Below, one piece after another: positions 16,327-26,543 of a stretch of DNA of 64,000 bases; positions within the stretch are counted from its first letter, which is position 1, and each line of letters starts with the position of its first letter. The notes under the pieces are model-generated. The model saw nothing but the letters and a program-made list of their open reading frames with translations, ran no database searches and was not told the DNA's origin. The position numbers and the translations under genes are program-made. The stretch is from Vagococcus entomophilus (GTDB lineage: Bacteria > Bacillota > Bacilli > Lactobacillales > Vagococcaceae), in contig NZ_NGJZ01000001.1 in assembly GCF_003987595.1 (NCBI RefSeq), forward strand, positions 372,001 to 436,000. Reading direction: 5' to 3'.

Positions 16327-18981
16327 ATGACAGAAGGAAAAAATTTGCCAACAAAGTATCAACCACAAGAAGTAGAAAAAGGAAGATATGAAAAATGGTT
16401 AGAAGAAGATGTTTTTCGTCCGAGTGGAAATAAACAGGCAGAGCCCTATTCGATTGTAATCCCACCACCAAATGTCACCGGAAAGCTTCATCTAGGACAT
16501 GCTTGGGATACAACCCTTCAAGATATGATTATTCGGCAAAAACGCATGCAAGGATTCGACACACTTTGGCTTCCAGGAATGGATCACGCAGGAATTGCTA
16601 CTCAAGCTAAGGTAGAAGAAAAGCTTGCACAAGAAGGAATCTCTCGCTATGACTTAGGGAGAGAAAAATTTGTAGAACAAGTATGGGATTGGAAAGAAGA
16701 GTATGCTAGCCACATTCGCGAACAGTGGGCAAAAATGGGTCTATCCCTCGATTACTCAAGAGAAAGATTCACTTTAGATGACGGACTTTCTGCGGCAGTT
16801 CGAAAAGTTTTCGTTGCTCTTTATAAAAAAGGTCTGATCTACCGTGGGGAATACATTATTAATTGGGATCCTAAGGCAAAAACCGCTTTATCAGATATTG
16901 AAGTCATCCATAAAGAAGTTCAAGGAAACGAACATTACTTTAAGTATCTATTTGCAGATGGAAGCGGTGAGTATCTAACAATTATGACAACTCGTCCGGA
17001 GACCATGTTTGGAGACGGGGCAATTGCGGTTCATCCAGATGATGCGCGTTACAAAGACGTTGTTGGAAAAGAAGTGATTGTTCCTTTAACTGGAGTAAAA
17101 ATTCCTGTTATTGCCGATGAGTATGTAGATATTGAAAAAGGTTCTGGTTGTGTAAAGATTACCCCAGCACATGATCCTAACGACTTTGAGGTAGGCTTGA
17201 GACATCAAATTCCTCAAGATATTATTATGGATTTAGAAGGAAAGATGGCAGATGTTGAGCGTGTTCCACTTCAATACCGTGGAATGGATCGATTTGATGC
17301 TCGGAAACAATTTGTCAAGGATGCGAAAGATGCTGGTTTACTAATTGAAATCAAGCCAATTGTGCACCCAGTTGGGCACTCAGAACGTACAGGAGTTGTA
17401 GTAGAACCACGTCTATCAAGTCAGTGGTTTGTTAAGATGCAACCACTTGCTGAAAAAGCCATTCAAAATCAAGCAACTGAAGAGGCTGTAGAATTTTTCC
17501 CACCTCGCTTTAATCAAACCTTTATTCGTTGGATGGAAAATGTCCATGATTGGGTTATTTCTCGACAACTGTGGTGGGGACATCAAATTCCAGCATGGTA
17601 TCATAATGAGACTGGTGAAGTATATGTTGGGGAAGAAGCACCTGAGGATTTAGAAAATTGGACACAAGATAGTGATGTGTTGGATACTTGGTTTAGCTCT
17701 GCTTTATGGCCGTTTTCAACAATGGGTTGGCCAGATGAAGAAGCGGCCGATTATAAACGTTATTTTCCAACCAACACTTTAGTGACAGGTTATGATATTA
17801 TTTTCTTCTGGGTTAGTCGGATGATTTTCCAAAGCTTAGAGTTTACAGAAAAAAAACCCTTTAGCAATGTACTAATGCATGGTTTGATTCGTGATGAGCA
17901 AGGACGGAAAATGAGCAAATCATTGGGTAATGGAATTGATCCAATGGAAGTTATTGAAAAATACGGAGCTGATGCGCTTCGCTGGTTCTTATCAAATGGC
18001 TCTGCTCCAGGGCAAGACGTTCGTTTTAGTTATGAAAAAATGGATGCATCGTGGAACTTTATCAATAAAATTTGGAATGCTAGTCGCTATGTAATCATGA
18101 ATACAGAAGAGCTAACTTATGAAGATATCCAACTTGAAGGGACAAAGAATGTAGCGGATCAGTGGATCTTAACTCGATTAAATGAAACGATTGAACAAGT
18201 CACGGATTTATTTGATCATTTTGAATTTGGCGAAGCGGGTCGCAAATTGTACAACTTTATTTGGGATGATTTTTGCGATTGGTACATTGAGATGAGTAAA
18301 GAAGTATTGTACGGGGAAGATGTAACAGCGAAGAAAATGACACAAAGCATCCTTGTTTTTGTACTCGATCAGATCTTACGTTTATTACACCCAATTATGC
18401 CATTTGTAACAGAAGAAATCTGGGAAAAAATCCCTCATGAGGGTCGTTCACTAGTTGTAGCGAAGTACCCAGAAGTTCGACCAGAGTTAAATGATAAATT
18501 GGCAGCAGAAGGAATGGAAGTCTTAAAAGAAGTGATTCGTGCTGTTCGAAACATTCGTTCTGAGGTAAATACGCCACTTTCCAAAGCAGTTACCTTATTA
18601 ATTAAGACGACTGATGCAAAGATTGAACAATTTTTACTTGAAAATAAACAATATATTGAGCGCTTTTGTAATCCAGAAAAATTGGAAATTGCCCAAACTG
18701 TTTCAGCTCCAGAAAGTGCGATGAGTGCGGTCATTACGGGGGCAGAAATTTACTTGCCGCTTGAAGGTTTAATTGATATTAAAGCAGAGGTTGCGCGTCT
18801 AGAAAAAGAGTTGGTAAAATGGGACAATGAAGTGAAGCGTGTGCAAGGAAAATTGAACAATGAAAGATTTGTTTCGAAAGCGCCCGAGGCAGTTGTTGCG
18901 GCTGAAAAAGAAAAAGAAAAAGATTATTTAGAAAAACAAATTGCTGTGGCAGAACGAATTGCCACACTTAAAAATATGTAA
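16327..18981 (+). CDS. valS: Valyl-tRNA synthetase
   Basis: 884 aa class Ia synthetase. HIGH motif [13 protein letters not shown] at about 49-61; an editing domain ([10 protein letters not shown], about 222) that hydrolyses mischarged Thr-t[11 protein letters not shown] at about 528; an anticodon-binding domain; and a C-terminal coiled-coil arm (about 810-884), typical of ValRS. RBS GAAGG 8 bases before the ATG. The T-box leader directly upstream agrees with the amino acid. Confidence 0.99.
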   Translation: MTEGKNLPTKYQPQEVEKGRYEKWLEEDVFRPSGNKQAEPYSIVIPPPNVTGKLHLGHAWDTTLQDMIIRQKRMQGFDTLWLPGMDHAGIATQAKVEEKLAQEGISRYDLGREKFVEQVWDWKEEYASHIREQWAKMGLSLDYSRERFTLDDGLSAAVRKVFVALYKKGLIYRGEYIINWDPKAKTALSDIEVIHKEVQGNEHYFKYLFADGSGEYLTIMTTRPETMFGDGAIAVHPDDARYKDVVGKEVIVPLTGVKIPVIADEYVDIEKGSGCVKITPAHDPNDFEVGLRHQIPQDIIMDLEGKMADVERVPLQYRGMDRFDARKQFVKDAKDAGLLIEIKPIVHPVGHSERTGVVVEPRLSSQWFVKMQPLAEKAIQNQATEEAVEFFPPRFNQTFIRWMENVHDWVISRQLWWGHQIPAWYHNETGEVYVGEEAPEDLENWTQDSDVLDTWFSSALWPFSTMGWPDEEAADYKRYFPTNTLVTGYDIIFFWVSRMIFQSLEFTEKKPFSNVLMHGLIRDEQGRKMSKSLGNGIDPMEVIEKYGADALRWFLSNGSAPGQDVRFSYEKMDASWNFINKIWNASRYVIMNTEELTYEDIQLEGTKNVADQWILTRLNETIEQVTDLFDHFEFGEAGRKLYNFIWDDFCDWYIEMSKEVLYGEDVTAKKMTQSILVFVLDQILRLLHPIMPFVTEEIWEKIPHEGRSLVVAKYPEVRPELNDKLAAEGMEVLKEVIRAVRNIRSEVNTPLSKAVTLLIKTTDAKIEQFLLENKQYIERFCNPEKLEIAQTVSAPESAMSAVITGAEIYLPLEGLIDIKAEVARLEKELVKWDNEVKRVQGKLNNERFVSKAPEAVVAAEKEKEKDYLEKQIAVAERIATLKNM

Positions 18982-19035
18982 AGTTCAAACAGTTCGTAAA
19001 AAATTATTGAAATAAAATATGAGGAGCGATGTAGT

Positions 19036-20355
19036 TTGAAGACTTATGAAGAAACTTTATCGTGGATTCACAGTCGTAAAAAATTTGGTTCAAGACCTGG
19101 TTTGATAAGAGTAAATGCGCTTTTATCAAAGCTAGGTAATCCTCAGAATAAAGTAAAGTCGGTGCATATTTCTGGGACCAACGGAAAAGGCTCGACGGTT
19201 ACATTTTTACGCTGTTTATTAGAAAAACAAGCTTTACAAGTGGGAACGTTTACCTCACCATATGTGGAGATATTTAATGAAAGAATTAGTATTAATGGTG
19301 TACCTATTTCAAATGATGATTTGATTTTTTGGAGCAATAAAATCAGACCCTTAGTAGCTGAAGTTGACAGCCAAGAAGAAACGAATGGTATCACTGAATT
19401 TGAAATTTTGACGGCATTAATGTTTGATTATTTTGCTGAAAAAAAAGTAGATATCATGATTATCGAAGTCGGAATCGGCGGACTTCTTGACTCAACGAAT
19501 GTTATTACACCAATTATTTCTGGGATTGTGACCGTTGGATTTGATCATATGGATATTTTAGGCAATAGCTTGGCAAAAATTGCGTACCAAAAAGCTGGGA
19601 TTATCAAAGAAAAAGTGCCAGTTGTAGTTGGTGATGTGGACGATGAAGCAAGGGAAGTAATTGTAAAAGAGGCTTCTAAAAAAAATAGTCCAGTCTATAT
19701 ACAACATCAAGCGTTTGAGTCCCAACATGTGCAAACATTAAGTACATGGGGTGAACGTTTTTCTTTCAAAAATGAGGTATGGCCAAAAGAGACGTATCAA
19801 ATCCCAATGCTTGGACAACATCAGGTTGACAATGCTTCTGTTGCGCTCCAACTCTTTTGCATCATCAGTCAGGTACTCCAACTCCATTCTTCTAAAAAAG
19901 AACGTCAAGAAGCATTGAATCAAGCTTTTTGGCCAGGAAGAATGGAAAAAATATCAGAAGAACCATTGATTATTCTAGATGGTGCTCATAATGAACCAGC
20001 GATAAAATGCTTGGTAAGTAATCTAAAAAAAGAGTTTAAAGGACAAAAAGTAAATACCATTTTTGCTGGATTAAAAACAAAAAATTTAAACAATATGCTA
20101 TCAGAGCTTACCACTGTTCCCGATATACATGTCGTTCTTTCAACATTTGACTATCCAAATGCAGCAGATCAAAGTAATTATGAAGCGTTGCCTCTGGAAA
20201 AGAATTTTGTGTATTATCAAGACTGGCGCCAGGCGCTACATGATTTTTTACAGCAGGAGTCCGGTGAAGAAATTATTTTGATAACAGGTTCTCTTTATTT
20301 TATTTCAGAAGTGAAAAAAGAGATTCGTGAGCTTCAAAAAGCACACGAGGAGTAA
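19036..20355 (+). CDS. folC: Folylpolyglutamate synthase / dihydrofolate synthase
   Basis: 439 aa Mur-ligase family enzyme that adds glutamate to dihydropteroate and folates. P-loop HISGTNGKGST at about 44-54; KAGIIKE and the late ILDGAHNEPA motif are typical. It starts with TTG behind GAGGAG, 54 bases after valS, and is probably co-transcribed with it, a gene order common in Bacilli. Confidence 0.95.
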   Translation: MKTYEETLSWIHSRKKFGSRPGLIRVNALLSKLGNPQNKVKSVHISGTNGKGSTVTFLRCLLEKQALQVGTFTSPYVEIFNERISINGVPISNDDLIFWSNKIRPLVAEVDSQEETNGITEFEILTALMFDYFAEKKVDIMIIEVGIGGLLDSTNVITPIISGIVTVGFDHMDILGNSLAKIAYQKAGIIKEKVPVVVGDVDDEAREVIVKEASKKNSPVYIQHQAFESQHVQTLSTWGERFSFKNEVWPKETYQIPMLGQHQVDNASVALQLFCIISQVLQLHSSKKERQEALNQAFWPGRMEKISEEPLIILDGAHNEPAIKCLVSNLKKEFKGQKVNTIFAGLKTKNLNNMLSELTTVPDIHVVLSTFDYPNAADQSNYEALPLEKNFVYYQDWRQALHDFLQQESGEEIILITGSLYFISEVKKEIRELQKAHEE

Positions 20356-20360
20356 GAATT

Positions 20361-20414
20361 AAACTTTCTAGCTAACTTAACGATTGCGTTAAGTTAGCTA
20401 GAAAGTTTTTTTGT
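20361..20414 (+). terminator. Very long perfect terminator after folC
   Basis: A perfect 22-bp stem (20361-20382 with 20387-20408), loop ATTG, then a T-run. It closes the valS-folC unit. Confidence 0.95.
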
Positions 20415-20467
20415 AGTAAAACACTGAATCTGCGTATTTAAAGATAGTCTTTAGAAAGAAAGTGGGG

Positions 20468-21175
20468 ATGATTGTGCAGGAAAAACTGTTGATGAAGTTT
20501 TGTAACCAAGTACCAAAGTCAATTCGACCAAGAGAAAGATTAAGATTGTATGGAGTAAAAGCACTATCAAACCAAGAATTACTATCAGTATTGCTTCGCA
20601 CCGGTTCAAAAAAAGAGCATGTGATGGAGGTAGCGTTGCATCTTTTAAATCAATTTGAGAACTTACATGAATTAAAAGAGGCGACAGTAGAGGAACTTCA
20701 AAAAATCAATGGAATTGGTGAAATCAAAGCGTTAGAAATCAAAGCAGCTATTGAGCTTGGATGCCGAATTGCTGGCTCAAATCAATTAAAACTTGGGAAG
20801 GTAAGTTCGAGTAAGCAGATCGCTAGATCAATGATGTACGAATTAAAAGACCTCAAGCAAGAACATTTAATTGCCCTATATCTGAATGTAAAAAATGAAT
20901 TATTAAAAAAAGAGACGATTTTTATTGGATCGCTTAATCAAACAATTGCACATCCAAGAGAGATTTTTAAAGGGGCGGTGAGATGTTCTGCTGCTCAAAT
21001 TATTCTAGTTCATAACCATCCGTCTGGAAATCCTACGCCGTCAACCAATGACATCTTATTTACTAGAAGGATCTTTAGTTGTGGTAGGATGATGGGGATT
21101 GAGCTTTTGGATCACCTTATTGTGGGGACAAAATCGTATATCAGCCTCAAAGAAAGTGGGGAGTGTGAAGAATAA
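20468..21175 (+). CDS. radC: RadC family JAB-domain protein
   Basis: 235 aa from the ATG at 20468; a GTG at 20462 and another at 20474 are also possible starts. The N-terminal helix-hairpin-helix region (IRPRERL, NQELLSVLLRTG, INGIGEIKALEIKA) is followed by a JAB/MPN metalloprotease-like domain with HNHPSGNPTPSTND at about 182-195. The family was first linked to repair, but its true role is unsettled. It has no clear partner gene here; in many Firmicutes mreBCD follow, and they do not here. Confidence 0.92.
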   Translation: MIVQEKLLMKFCNQVPKSIRPRERLRLYGVKALSNQELLSVLLRTGSKKEHVMEVALHLLNQFENLHELKEATVEELQKINGIGEIKALEIKAAIELGCRIAGSNQLKLGKVSSSKQIARSMMYELKDLKQEHLIALYLNVKNELLKKETIFIGSLNQTIAHPREIFKGAVRCSAAQIILVHNHPSGNPTPSTNDILFTRRIFSCGRMMGIELLDHLIVGTKSYISLKESGECEE

Positions 21176-21188
21176 ATAGGAGAAAAAC

Positions 21189-21217
21189 TTGCAATTTTTT
21201 TATAAATACGTTAATAT
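21189..21217 (+). promoter_or_regulatory. Promoter of the cold-shock gene
   Basis: TTGCAA (21189-21194), 17-base spacer, TAATAT (21212-21217). It gives a 5' leader of about 120 nt, the long untranslated type seen for cold-shock genes whose leader folding responds to temperature. Confidence 0.65.
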
Positions 21218-21344
21218 GTAAGTGTAATTTTTGTTCGGTCGCATCATAGAAGTTGTTTTATCTATCAATCAAGACACCTCTATCGTACCAGTAGCAAGTA
21301 TTACAATAATCATATGTGCGTTAGGCACGAGGAGGAAATGTATA

Positions 21345-21545
21345 ATGGCTCAAGGAACAGTTAAATGGTTTAATGCTGAAAAAGGATTTGGATTTATTCA
21401 ACAAGAAGATGGTGGAGATGTATTTGTACATTTTTCAGCAATCCAAGGTGAAGGATTCAAATCATTAGAAGAAGGACAATCTGTTACTTTTGATATTGAA
21501 GAAACAGACCGCGGACCTCAAGCAGCAAACGTTGAAAAAAACTAA
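21345..21545 (+). CDS. Cold-shock protein (CspA family)
   Basis: 66 aa single cold-shock domain with both RNA-binding motifs, KGFGFIQQ (RNP1) and VFVHFS (RNP2). An RNA chaperone. The start is fixed by GGAGGA about 10 bases upstream and by family length; an open frame running 38 codons further upstream lies in the leader and is not coding. The N terminus [10 protein letters not shown] is typical. Confidence 0.97.
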   Translation: MAQGTVKWFNAEKGFGFIQQEDGGDVFVHFSAIQGEGFKSLEEGQSVTFDIEETDRGPQAANVEKN

Positions 21546-21550
21546 TTTGA

Positions 21551-22417
21551 TTATAAAATTATCACTCGCATCTTTTTAGATGCGAGTTTTTTGTTCAGTA
21601 CTTTTTCACGTTTTACGATTTGTTGATAGTGTTTGTAAAGGATACTAAAGCGATTGTGATTAGACTTGTTCCAAGGTTTATTTTTCCCGCAAAAGTGTAA
21701 AAAAATTGTGTGTGTCATCACCCAGTCGATATCCTTTTCACCATTACTAAGAAGATAGTAAGTCTGATAGGAGCGAGTATCATAGTTATAAATCGTATCG
21801 TCAATAGATAGAACTCTTTTACCATATAAACTATTCAAAATATCTTGATCAGGTAAAATTAATTCTAATTTATGTTTGCGCACATAAGTGAAAATATCCT
21901 GCTCATTTATTTCTTGGCGCTGTTGTTTCAAATTCATCAATAAAACACCAGAGTTGAAATAGCCCTTCGTATCATAAGAATTGAGGCGTAATTTATTTAC
22001 TTGATCAGTTAACTTTGTGATTTTTGTATGACTAGCAGCGGCAAATAAGTAAGTGGATAGATTCGTGTGATAGAACTCGTAGAAAGAATTAATCACAAGA
22101 ATATCGGGGTCTAAATAGAGCACTTTATCGACATCTTTTGGGAGCATTTTATAAGCGAGAAGACGATAATACATTGCCTGAGTATAGTGTTTAACGACAG
22201 GGGCCTCAGCAAACAAATGAGCTTCGGCTTGGATTGGGAAAAGAGTGGCATGATGATTTGTACAAAACTGACGCAATTCTCTTAAATCACGTTCTTCAAG
22301 GTGATCATAAATTAGGTAAATAGTCATGGTTTCCGAATCATCATTGATAAATAATGATTGGAGCATTACATACAGTGGCTGTAGATAATTTTTATCAATG
22401 GTTACTAAAATATTCAT
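21551..22417 (-). CDS. Family 8 glycosyltransferase
   Basis: 288 aa from the ATG at 22417 (MNILVTIDKNY), preceded by AAGGAGC. The DxD motif is in VLYLDPDILV, the sugar-nucleotide region is at AMYYRLLAYKMLP, FNSGVLLMNL follows, and HFCGKNKPW comes late, as in GT8 (LgtC/GspA-like) retaining glucosyl- or galactosyltransferases. There is no signal peptide. The acceptor is unknown; a wall polymer or glycolipid is plausible. It is alone between csp and rnjA. Confidence 0.9.
   Translation of the reverse strand: MNILVTIDKNYLQPLYVMLQSLFINDDSETMTIYLIYDHLEERDLRELRQFCTNHHATLFPIQAEAHLFAEAPVVKHYTQAMYYRLLAYKMLPKDVDKVLYLDPDILVINSFYEFYHTNLSTYLFAAASHTKITKLTDQVNKLRLNSYDTKGYFNSGVLLMNLKQQRQEINEQDIFTYVRKHKLELILPDQDILNSLYGKRVLSIDDTIYNYDTRSYQTYYLLSNGEKDIDWVMTHTIFLHFCGKNKPWNKSNHNRFSILYKHYQQIVKREKVLNKKLASKKMRVIIL
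21564..21593 (+). terminator. Terminator of the cold-shock gene
   Basis: Stem ACTCGCATCT/AGATGCGAGT (21564-21573 with 21578-21587) and a T-run. The stem lies inside the 3' coding end of the convergent glycosyltransferase gene. Confidence 0.9.
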
Positions 22418-22505
22418 CAGAAGCTCCTTTAATTTTTTTAGTATAAAGAAAAATAGGACTTGGAACCGTTGGTTCAAGCCCTATTTTTATCTAAAGTTGT
22501 TATTA

Positions 22506-24182
22506 TTATATTGAAGGCTCCATCACCATAGGTAGAATCATTGGATGACGCTCCGTTTTTTCGATTAAGAATGGTTGAAGCGTGTCTATAATGGTTGTAT
22601 TCAGCAATTGCTCGTCGCAGTCTGGGTTTTTTAATGCTTTACGAATGGCGTGGAACAAGATCCGTTGTCCTTCACTAATTAATTCACCAGATTCGCGCAT
22701 ATAGATAAATCCTCTAGAAAGAATGTCTGGTCCAGCCAAAATTTCTTTTTTCTTATAATTAACTGTGACAACTGCAAGTACGAGTCCTTCCTCAGAAAGA
22801 ATGCGCCGATCTCGTAAAACCACATTGCCGATATCTCCAATTCCATTTCCATCTACATATACATCGCCAGCGTTGAAGTGTCCCGCTAGTCGTGCGCTGT
22901 CAGCAGTCAAGGCAAGAACATCCCCATTCCCCATAATAAATGAGTTTTCTTTGGGCACACCTACAGCATGAGCTAACTGCGAGTGGATTTTTAACATCCG
23001 ATACTCACCATGAACTGGAACAAAATATTTAGGCTTCATTAAACGTAACATCAATTTTTGCTCTACTTGACCGCCATGACCAGAAGTATGGATATTGTTG
23101 ACTTTCCCATGAATAACTTCTGCACCAGCTTCTGAAAGTAGGTTGATGAGACGATTGACACTTGTGGTGTTCCCAGGAATTGGTGAACTAGAAAAAATCA
23201 CAGTATCTCCTGGCTGAATAGAAATTTGACGGTGTGTACCATTTGCGATTCGGCTTAAAGCAGCCATTGGTTCACCTTGAGAGCCTGTACACAAAATCAT
23301 CATTTCGTTTGCAGGGATGCGATTAATATCACGTGCATCAACAAACGTGTCATCTGGAACATCGATATAGCCGAGTCTACGACCATTAATCATCGCGTTT
23401 TCCATACTGCGACCAAATACTGCAATTTTGCGCCCCGTTTTAACAGCAGCCATCGCTGTTTGTTGCAATCTAAAAATATTTGACGCAAAGGTAGCGAATA
23501 TAATCCGACCCTCTACTTTTTCAACAATTTTAGCAATAGACTCTCCAATGACACCTTCTGACTTGGTAAACTCAGGGATTTCTGCATTTGTACTGTCTGA
23601 TAAGAGACAAAGAACGCCTTCCTCACCAATTTTTGCCATCTTGTGTAAGTTGGCCGGCTCACCAACAGGAGTAAAGTCAAATTTAAAGTCACCGGTACAA
23701 ACGATATTTCCAGAAGGGGTCTTGATAACAACACCTAGTGCGTCTGGAATACTATGAGTTGTTCTGAAAAAGCTAACCGCTGTTTTCCGGAACTTAATAA
23801 TCGTATCTTCATGAATTTCATGCATTTCTGCTTCACGCAGTAATCCATGTTCTTCCAATTTGTTTGTAATTAACGCTAACGCTAATGGACCAGCATAAAT
23901 CGGAATATTTGCTTGCTTTAATAGAAACGGAATCCCGCCAATATGGTCTTCGTGACCATGGGTGATGATGAGCGCTTTGACTTTGTGCAAGTTTTGGATG
24001 ATATAACTATAATCAGGAATAACATAATCTATCCCAAGTAAGTCATCTTCAGGGAATTTAATCCCAGCATCTACAATGATAATTTCGTCTTGAAATTGGA
24101 CCCCATAAGTATTCTTTCCAATTTCTCCAAGACCACCGATAGCAAAAACACCTGTTTCGTTGTTTTTTATCGAAAGTTTCAT
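22506..24182 (-). CDS. rnjA: Ribonuclease J1
   Basis: 558 aa metallo-beta-lactamase/beta-CASP RNase with endo- and 5'-3' exonuclease activity, central to mRNA decay. The zinc motif [10 protein letters not shown] is at about 74-83, then GDFKFDFTP and, later, the beta-[19 protein letters not shown] and HTSGHG, with a C-terminal domain. The ATG follows rpoY by one base, with GGAG upstream. The rpoY-rnjA pair (ykzG-rnjA in Bacillus) marks this as J1 rather than J2. Confidence 0.96.
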   Translation of the reverse strand: MKLSIKNNETGVFAIGGLGEIGKNTYGVQFQDEIIIVDAGIKFPEDDLLGIDYVIPDYSYIIQNLHKVKALIITHGHEDHIGGIPFLLKQANIPIYAGPLALALITNKLEEHGLLREAEMHEIHEDTIIKFRKTAVSFFRTTHSIPDALGVVIKTPSGNIVCTGDFKFDFTPVGEPANLHKMAKIGEEGVLCLLSDSTNAEIPEFTKSEGVIGESIAKIVEKVEGRIIFATFASNIFRLQQTAMAAVKTGRKIAVFGRSMENAMINGRRLGYIDVPDDTFVDARDINRIPANEMMILCTGSQGEPMAALSRIANGTHRQISIQPGDTVIFSSSPIPGNTTSVNRLINLLSEAGAEVIHGKVNNIHTSGHGGQVEQKLMLRLMKPKYFVPVHGEYRMLKIHSQLAHAVGVPKENSFIMGNGDVLALTADSARLAGHFNAGDVYVDGNGIGDIGNVVLRDRRILSEEGLVLAVVTVNYKKKEILAGPDILSRGFIYMRESGELISEGQRILFHAIRKALKNPDCDEQLLNTTIIDTLQPFLIEKTERHPMILPMVMEPSI

Positions 24183-24183
24183 G

Positions 24184-24399
24184 TTAGTTAAACTCCGTCA
24201 GCACAAAATCTGCATGTTCTTTTTCATATTCAAGATGGTTTCCGACTAATTCTTGAACATGTTCAATATTAAATGGGGTATTGTCTTCCACTTTGATACG
24301 TGCTTGTACAGCATCATCCGCTTCAACATATAAAGAAAGGGTTTGTTCTCTTTTTGGATTTCTTTCTTTTGTTTTTTGGTAATATACTTTAAAAATCAT
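24184..24399 (-). CDS. rpoY: RNA polymerase epsilon subunit (DUF1447)
   Basis: 71 aa from the ATG at 24399 ([20 protein letters not shown]), with AAGGAG 10 bases before it. It is a small RNA polymerase-associated protein found in Firmicutes. The frame is open for 59 more codons upstream, but that part has no RBS and no family match. It is coupled to rnjA, spacing 1 base. Confidence 0.94.
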   Translation of the reverse strand: MIFKVYYQKTKERNPKREQTLSLYVEADDAVQARIKVEDNTPFNIEHVQELVGNHLEYEKEHADFVLTEFN

Positions 24400-24812
24400 A
24401 AAATCATTCTCCTTTATAATTATACTATTTATGATAATAGTATTGAGTGCTTGTTCATTTTGAGCACAACAAAACAGGGGAAGAAAGCATCCCAGCAGCA
24501 ATAAACCATCATAACTAATATTTGTTGATGATGAAATGAAACCTCGTCTTTGTTTCATTTGTCGTAGTATACTCATTCACTGTGCGTGTATCATTTCGCT
24601 GTGTCCAAATAATTACTTCTATTTTACCATATTTTTTTTCATAAGTATAGAATAGTCTACTTATTAGTCTTACTTCTTTTGTTTTTTTAAGCCTCGTTAT
24701 TGAGTGAGAAAAGTTTAAAAAAATACTAAGATTAAAAGATGTTTTTTTAAAAGTTTACGATATATTTTTTCTGTGCTATATTTGGAAGAGTAAGCATAAG
24801 GAGGGATAATTT
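24400..24812. other. Intergenic region between divergent rpoY and the ABC exporter
   Basis: About 410 bases. It holds a 9-bp inverted repeat AAATGAAAC/GTTTCATTT (24534-24542 with 24552-24560) without a T-run, the exporter promoter, and weak -10-like sites for rpoY (a TATAAT read on the minus strand near 24430 and a TATACT near 24570). No gene or known RNA motif was seen. Confidence 0.5.
24754..24782 (+). promoter_or_regulatory. Promoter of the ABC exporter operon
   Basis: TTTACG (24754-24759), 17-base spacer ending in TGC, TATATT (24777-24782): an extended -10 promoter. Confidence 0.7.
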
Positions 24813-26543
24813 GTGAAGTTGATGTTGCACTACTTGATGAAGCACAAAAAATTACTTTTAGGAAACTTTATTTGTGTATTTGGCTTCATCATTATTGAAT
24901 TAGGATTGCCAACTTTGTTAGCAGCGATGCTAGATAAAGGAATCTTGAACAATGATTTTGGCTATATAAAAAAGATGGGACTATGGATGATTCTAATTAC
25001 CGTTATCGGGGTTAGTTTGAACGTGCTGCTTGTTTATTTTGGTCAAAAAATCACGACAAAGGTTATTATGGAAATCCGCGATGATATGTACGAAAATATA
25101 CAAACGTTTTCACATAATGAATATGATCAGATTGGGGTCTCTTCTTTAATTACAAGGACAACAAATGATGCGTATCAAGTGATGATTTTTATAGGAATGA
25201 TACTAAAGACCGGCTTATTGACGCCATTGATGTTTATCGTCAGTCTATTCTTAGTATTGAAAACCAGTCCAGGATTGTCTTTATTTGTTTTTTTTGCGAT
25301 TCCAATCCTACTTTTAGGTGTACTATTGATTAGTAAATATTCTGACCCATTGTCCAAGCGTCAACAGAAAAATCTAGATGGTATCAATAGGATACTTAGA
25401 GAAAATTTATCAGGATTACGTGTGATAAGAGCTTTTGTGAATGAAAAATTTGAAGAAAAAAGATTTGAAAAAGTGAATGAGAATTATGCAGATAGCTCAA
25501 AAAAACTATTCAAATTAATGGCGCTTGCTCAGCCGGCATTTTTCTTTCTTTTTAACATCATTATGGCATTAATCATCTGGTTTGGTGCGGTACAAATTAA
25601 TAATGGTAGTCTTCAAATTGGGAATTTAATTGCGTTTATTGAATACATCTTCCATGCTTTATTCTCATTCATGTTATTTGCCTCTGTTTTTATGATGTAT
25701 CCTCGTGCCTCTGTTTCAGCACAAAGAATTCAAGAGGTTTTAGAACTTAAGACCTCTATTAAAGAAAAAGAATCAGCTGTGACAAAGACAACGTTAAAAG
25801 GTTATGTTGAATTTCAAAATGTTTCGTTTGCTTATCCAGGACAAGAAGACACTCCTACAATCGAAAATGTTAGTTTTAAAGCAAGTCCAGGGGAAACCGT
25901 TGCGATCATCGGGAGCACAGGGTGTGGAAAAACCTCAATGGTACAGCTAATCCCTCGTTTTTATGATGTAAACCAAGGGAAAATTTTGGTTGATGGTGTG
26001 GATATCCGTGATTACAAATTAGAGTCATTGAGAAAAAAAATTGGCTATGTGCCTCAAAAAGCCTTACTTTTTACTGGAACAATAGCAGAAAATTTGCGCT
26101 ACGGAAAAAAAGAAGCGACTGAGTCTGATTTAGAAGAAGCAATAGAAATTGCACAAGCAAAAGAATTTGTTGATTCCAAGTCTTTGAGATTTGAGGAAAG
26201 GCTATCAGAAGGTGGAAGTAATTTTTCAGGTGGACAAAAACAACGTCTTGCGATTGCTCGTGCGGTGATTCGTAAACCAGAGATTTATATATTTGACGAC
26301 AGCTTTTCAGCGCTTGATTATCAGACGGATTTTAAACTACGTCAAAGACTAAAAAAAGAAACGAAAGAATCTACTACTCTGATTGTGGCACAACGCGTTG
26401 GAACGATTATGCACGCTGATAAAATTTTGGTTTTAAATGAGGGTAAAATTATAGGAATGGGGACACACAAAGAGTTACTTCAAAATTGCTCAGTCTACTA
26501 TGATATTGCCAAGTCGCAATTGTCTGAGGAGGAGTTAGCATGA
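24813..26543 (+). CDS. ABC exporter subunit with degenerate ATPase site
   Basis: 576 aa: an N-terminal six-helix exporter domain (to about 310) fused to an ATPase. The Walker A GSTGCGKTS and signature FSGGQKQR are canonical. The Walker B end reads IFDDSFSALD, with Asp where the catalytic Glu should be, and the H-loop is VAQR instead of VAHR. It is thus the non-catalytic half of a heterodimer of the LmrCD/EfrCD/YfiBC kind. GTG start with AAGGAGGG; the stop overlaps the next start (ATGA). The substrate is unknown; drugs or lipids are typical. Confidence 0.92.
   Translation: MKLMLHYLMKHKKLLLGNFICVFGFIIIELGLPTLLAAMLDKGILNNDFGYIKKMGLWMILITVIGVSLNVLLVYFGQKITTKVIMEIRDDMYENIQTFSHNEYDQIGVSSLITRTTNDAYQVMIFIGMILKTGLLTPLMFIVSLFLVLKTSPGLSLFVFFAIPILLLGVLLISKYSDPLSKRQQKNLDGINRILRENLSGLRVIRAFVNEKFEEKRFEKVNENYADSSKKLFKLMALAQPAFFFLFNIIMALIIWFGAVQINNGSLQIGNLIAFIEYIFHALFSFMLFASVFMMYPRASVSAQRIQEVLELKTSIKEKESAVTKTTLKGYVEFQNVSFAYPGQEDTPTIENVSFKASPGETVAIIGSTGCGKTSMVQLIPRFYDVNQGKILVDGVDIRDYKLESLRKKIGYVPQKALLFTGTIAENLRYGKKEATESDLEEAIEIAQAKEFVDSKSLRFEERLSEGGSNFSGGQKQRLAIARAVIRKPEIYIFDDSFSALDYQTDFKLRQRLKKETKESTTLIVAQRVGTIMHADKILVLNEGKIIGMGTHKELLQNCSVYYDIAKSQLSEEELA

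Noticed and set aside
21231-21344. 38-codon N-terminal extension of the cold-shock protein
   Set aside because: It lies in the untranslated leader behind a clear promoter; the ATG at 21345 has an ideal RBS and gives the family length.
23277-23757. Open reading frames on the plus strand inside rnjA
   Set aside because: They are antisense to a well-defined RNase J1 gene, have no RBS and no family pattern.
24400-24576. 59-codon N-terminal extension of the RpoY reading frame
   Set aside because: No RBS, no family similarity, cysteine/leucine-rich chance translation; the ATG at 24399 has AAGGAG and the family start.
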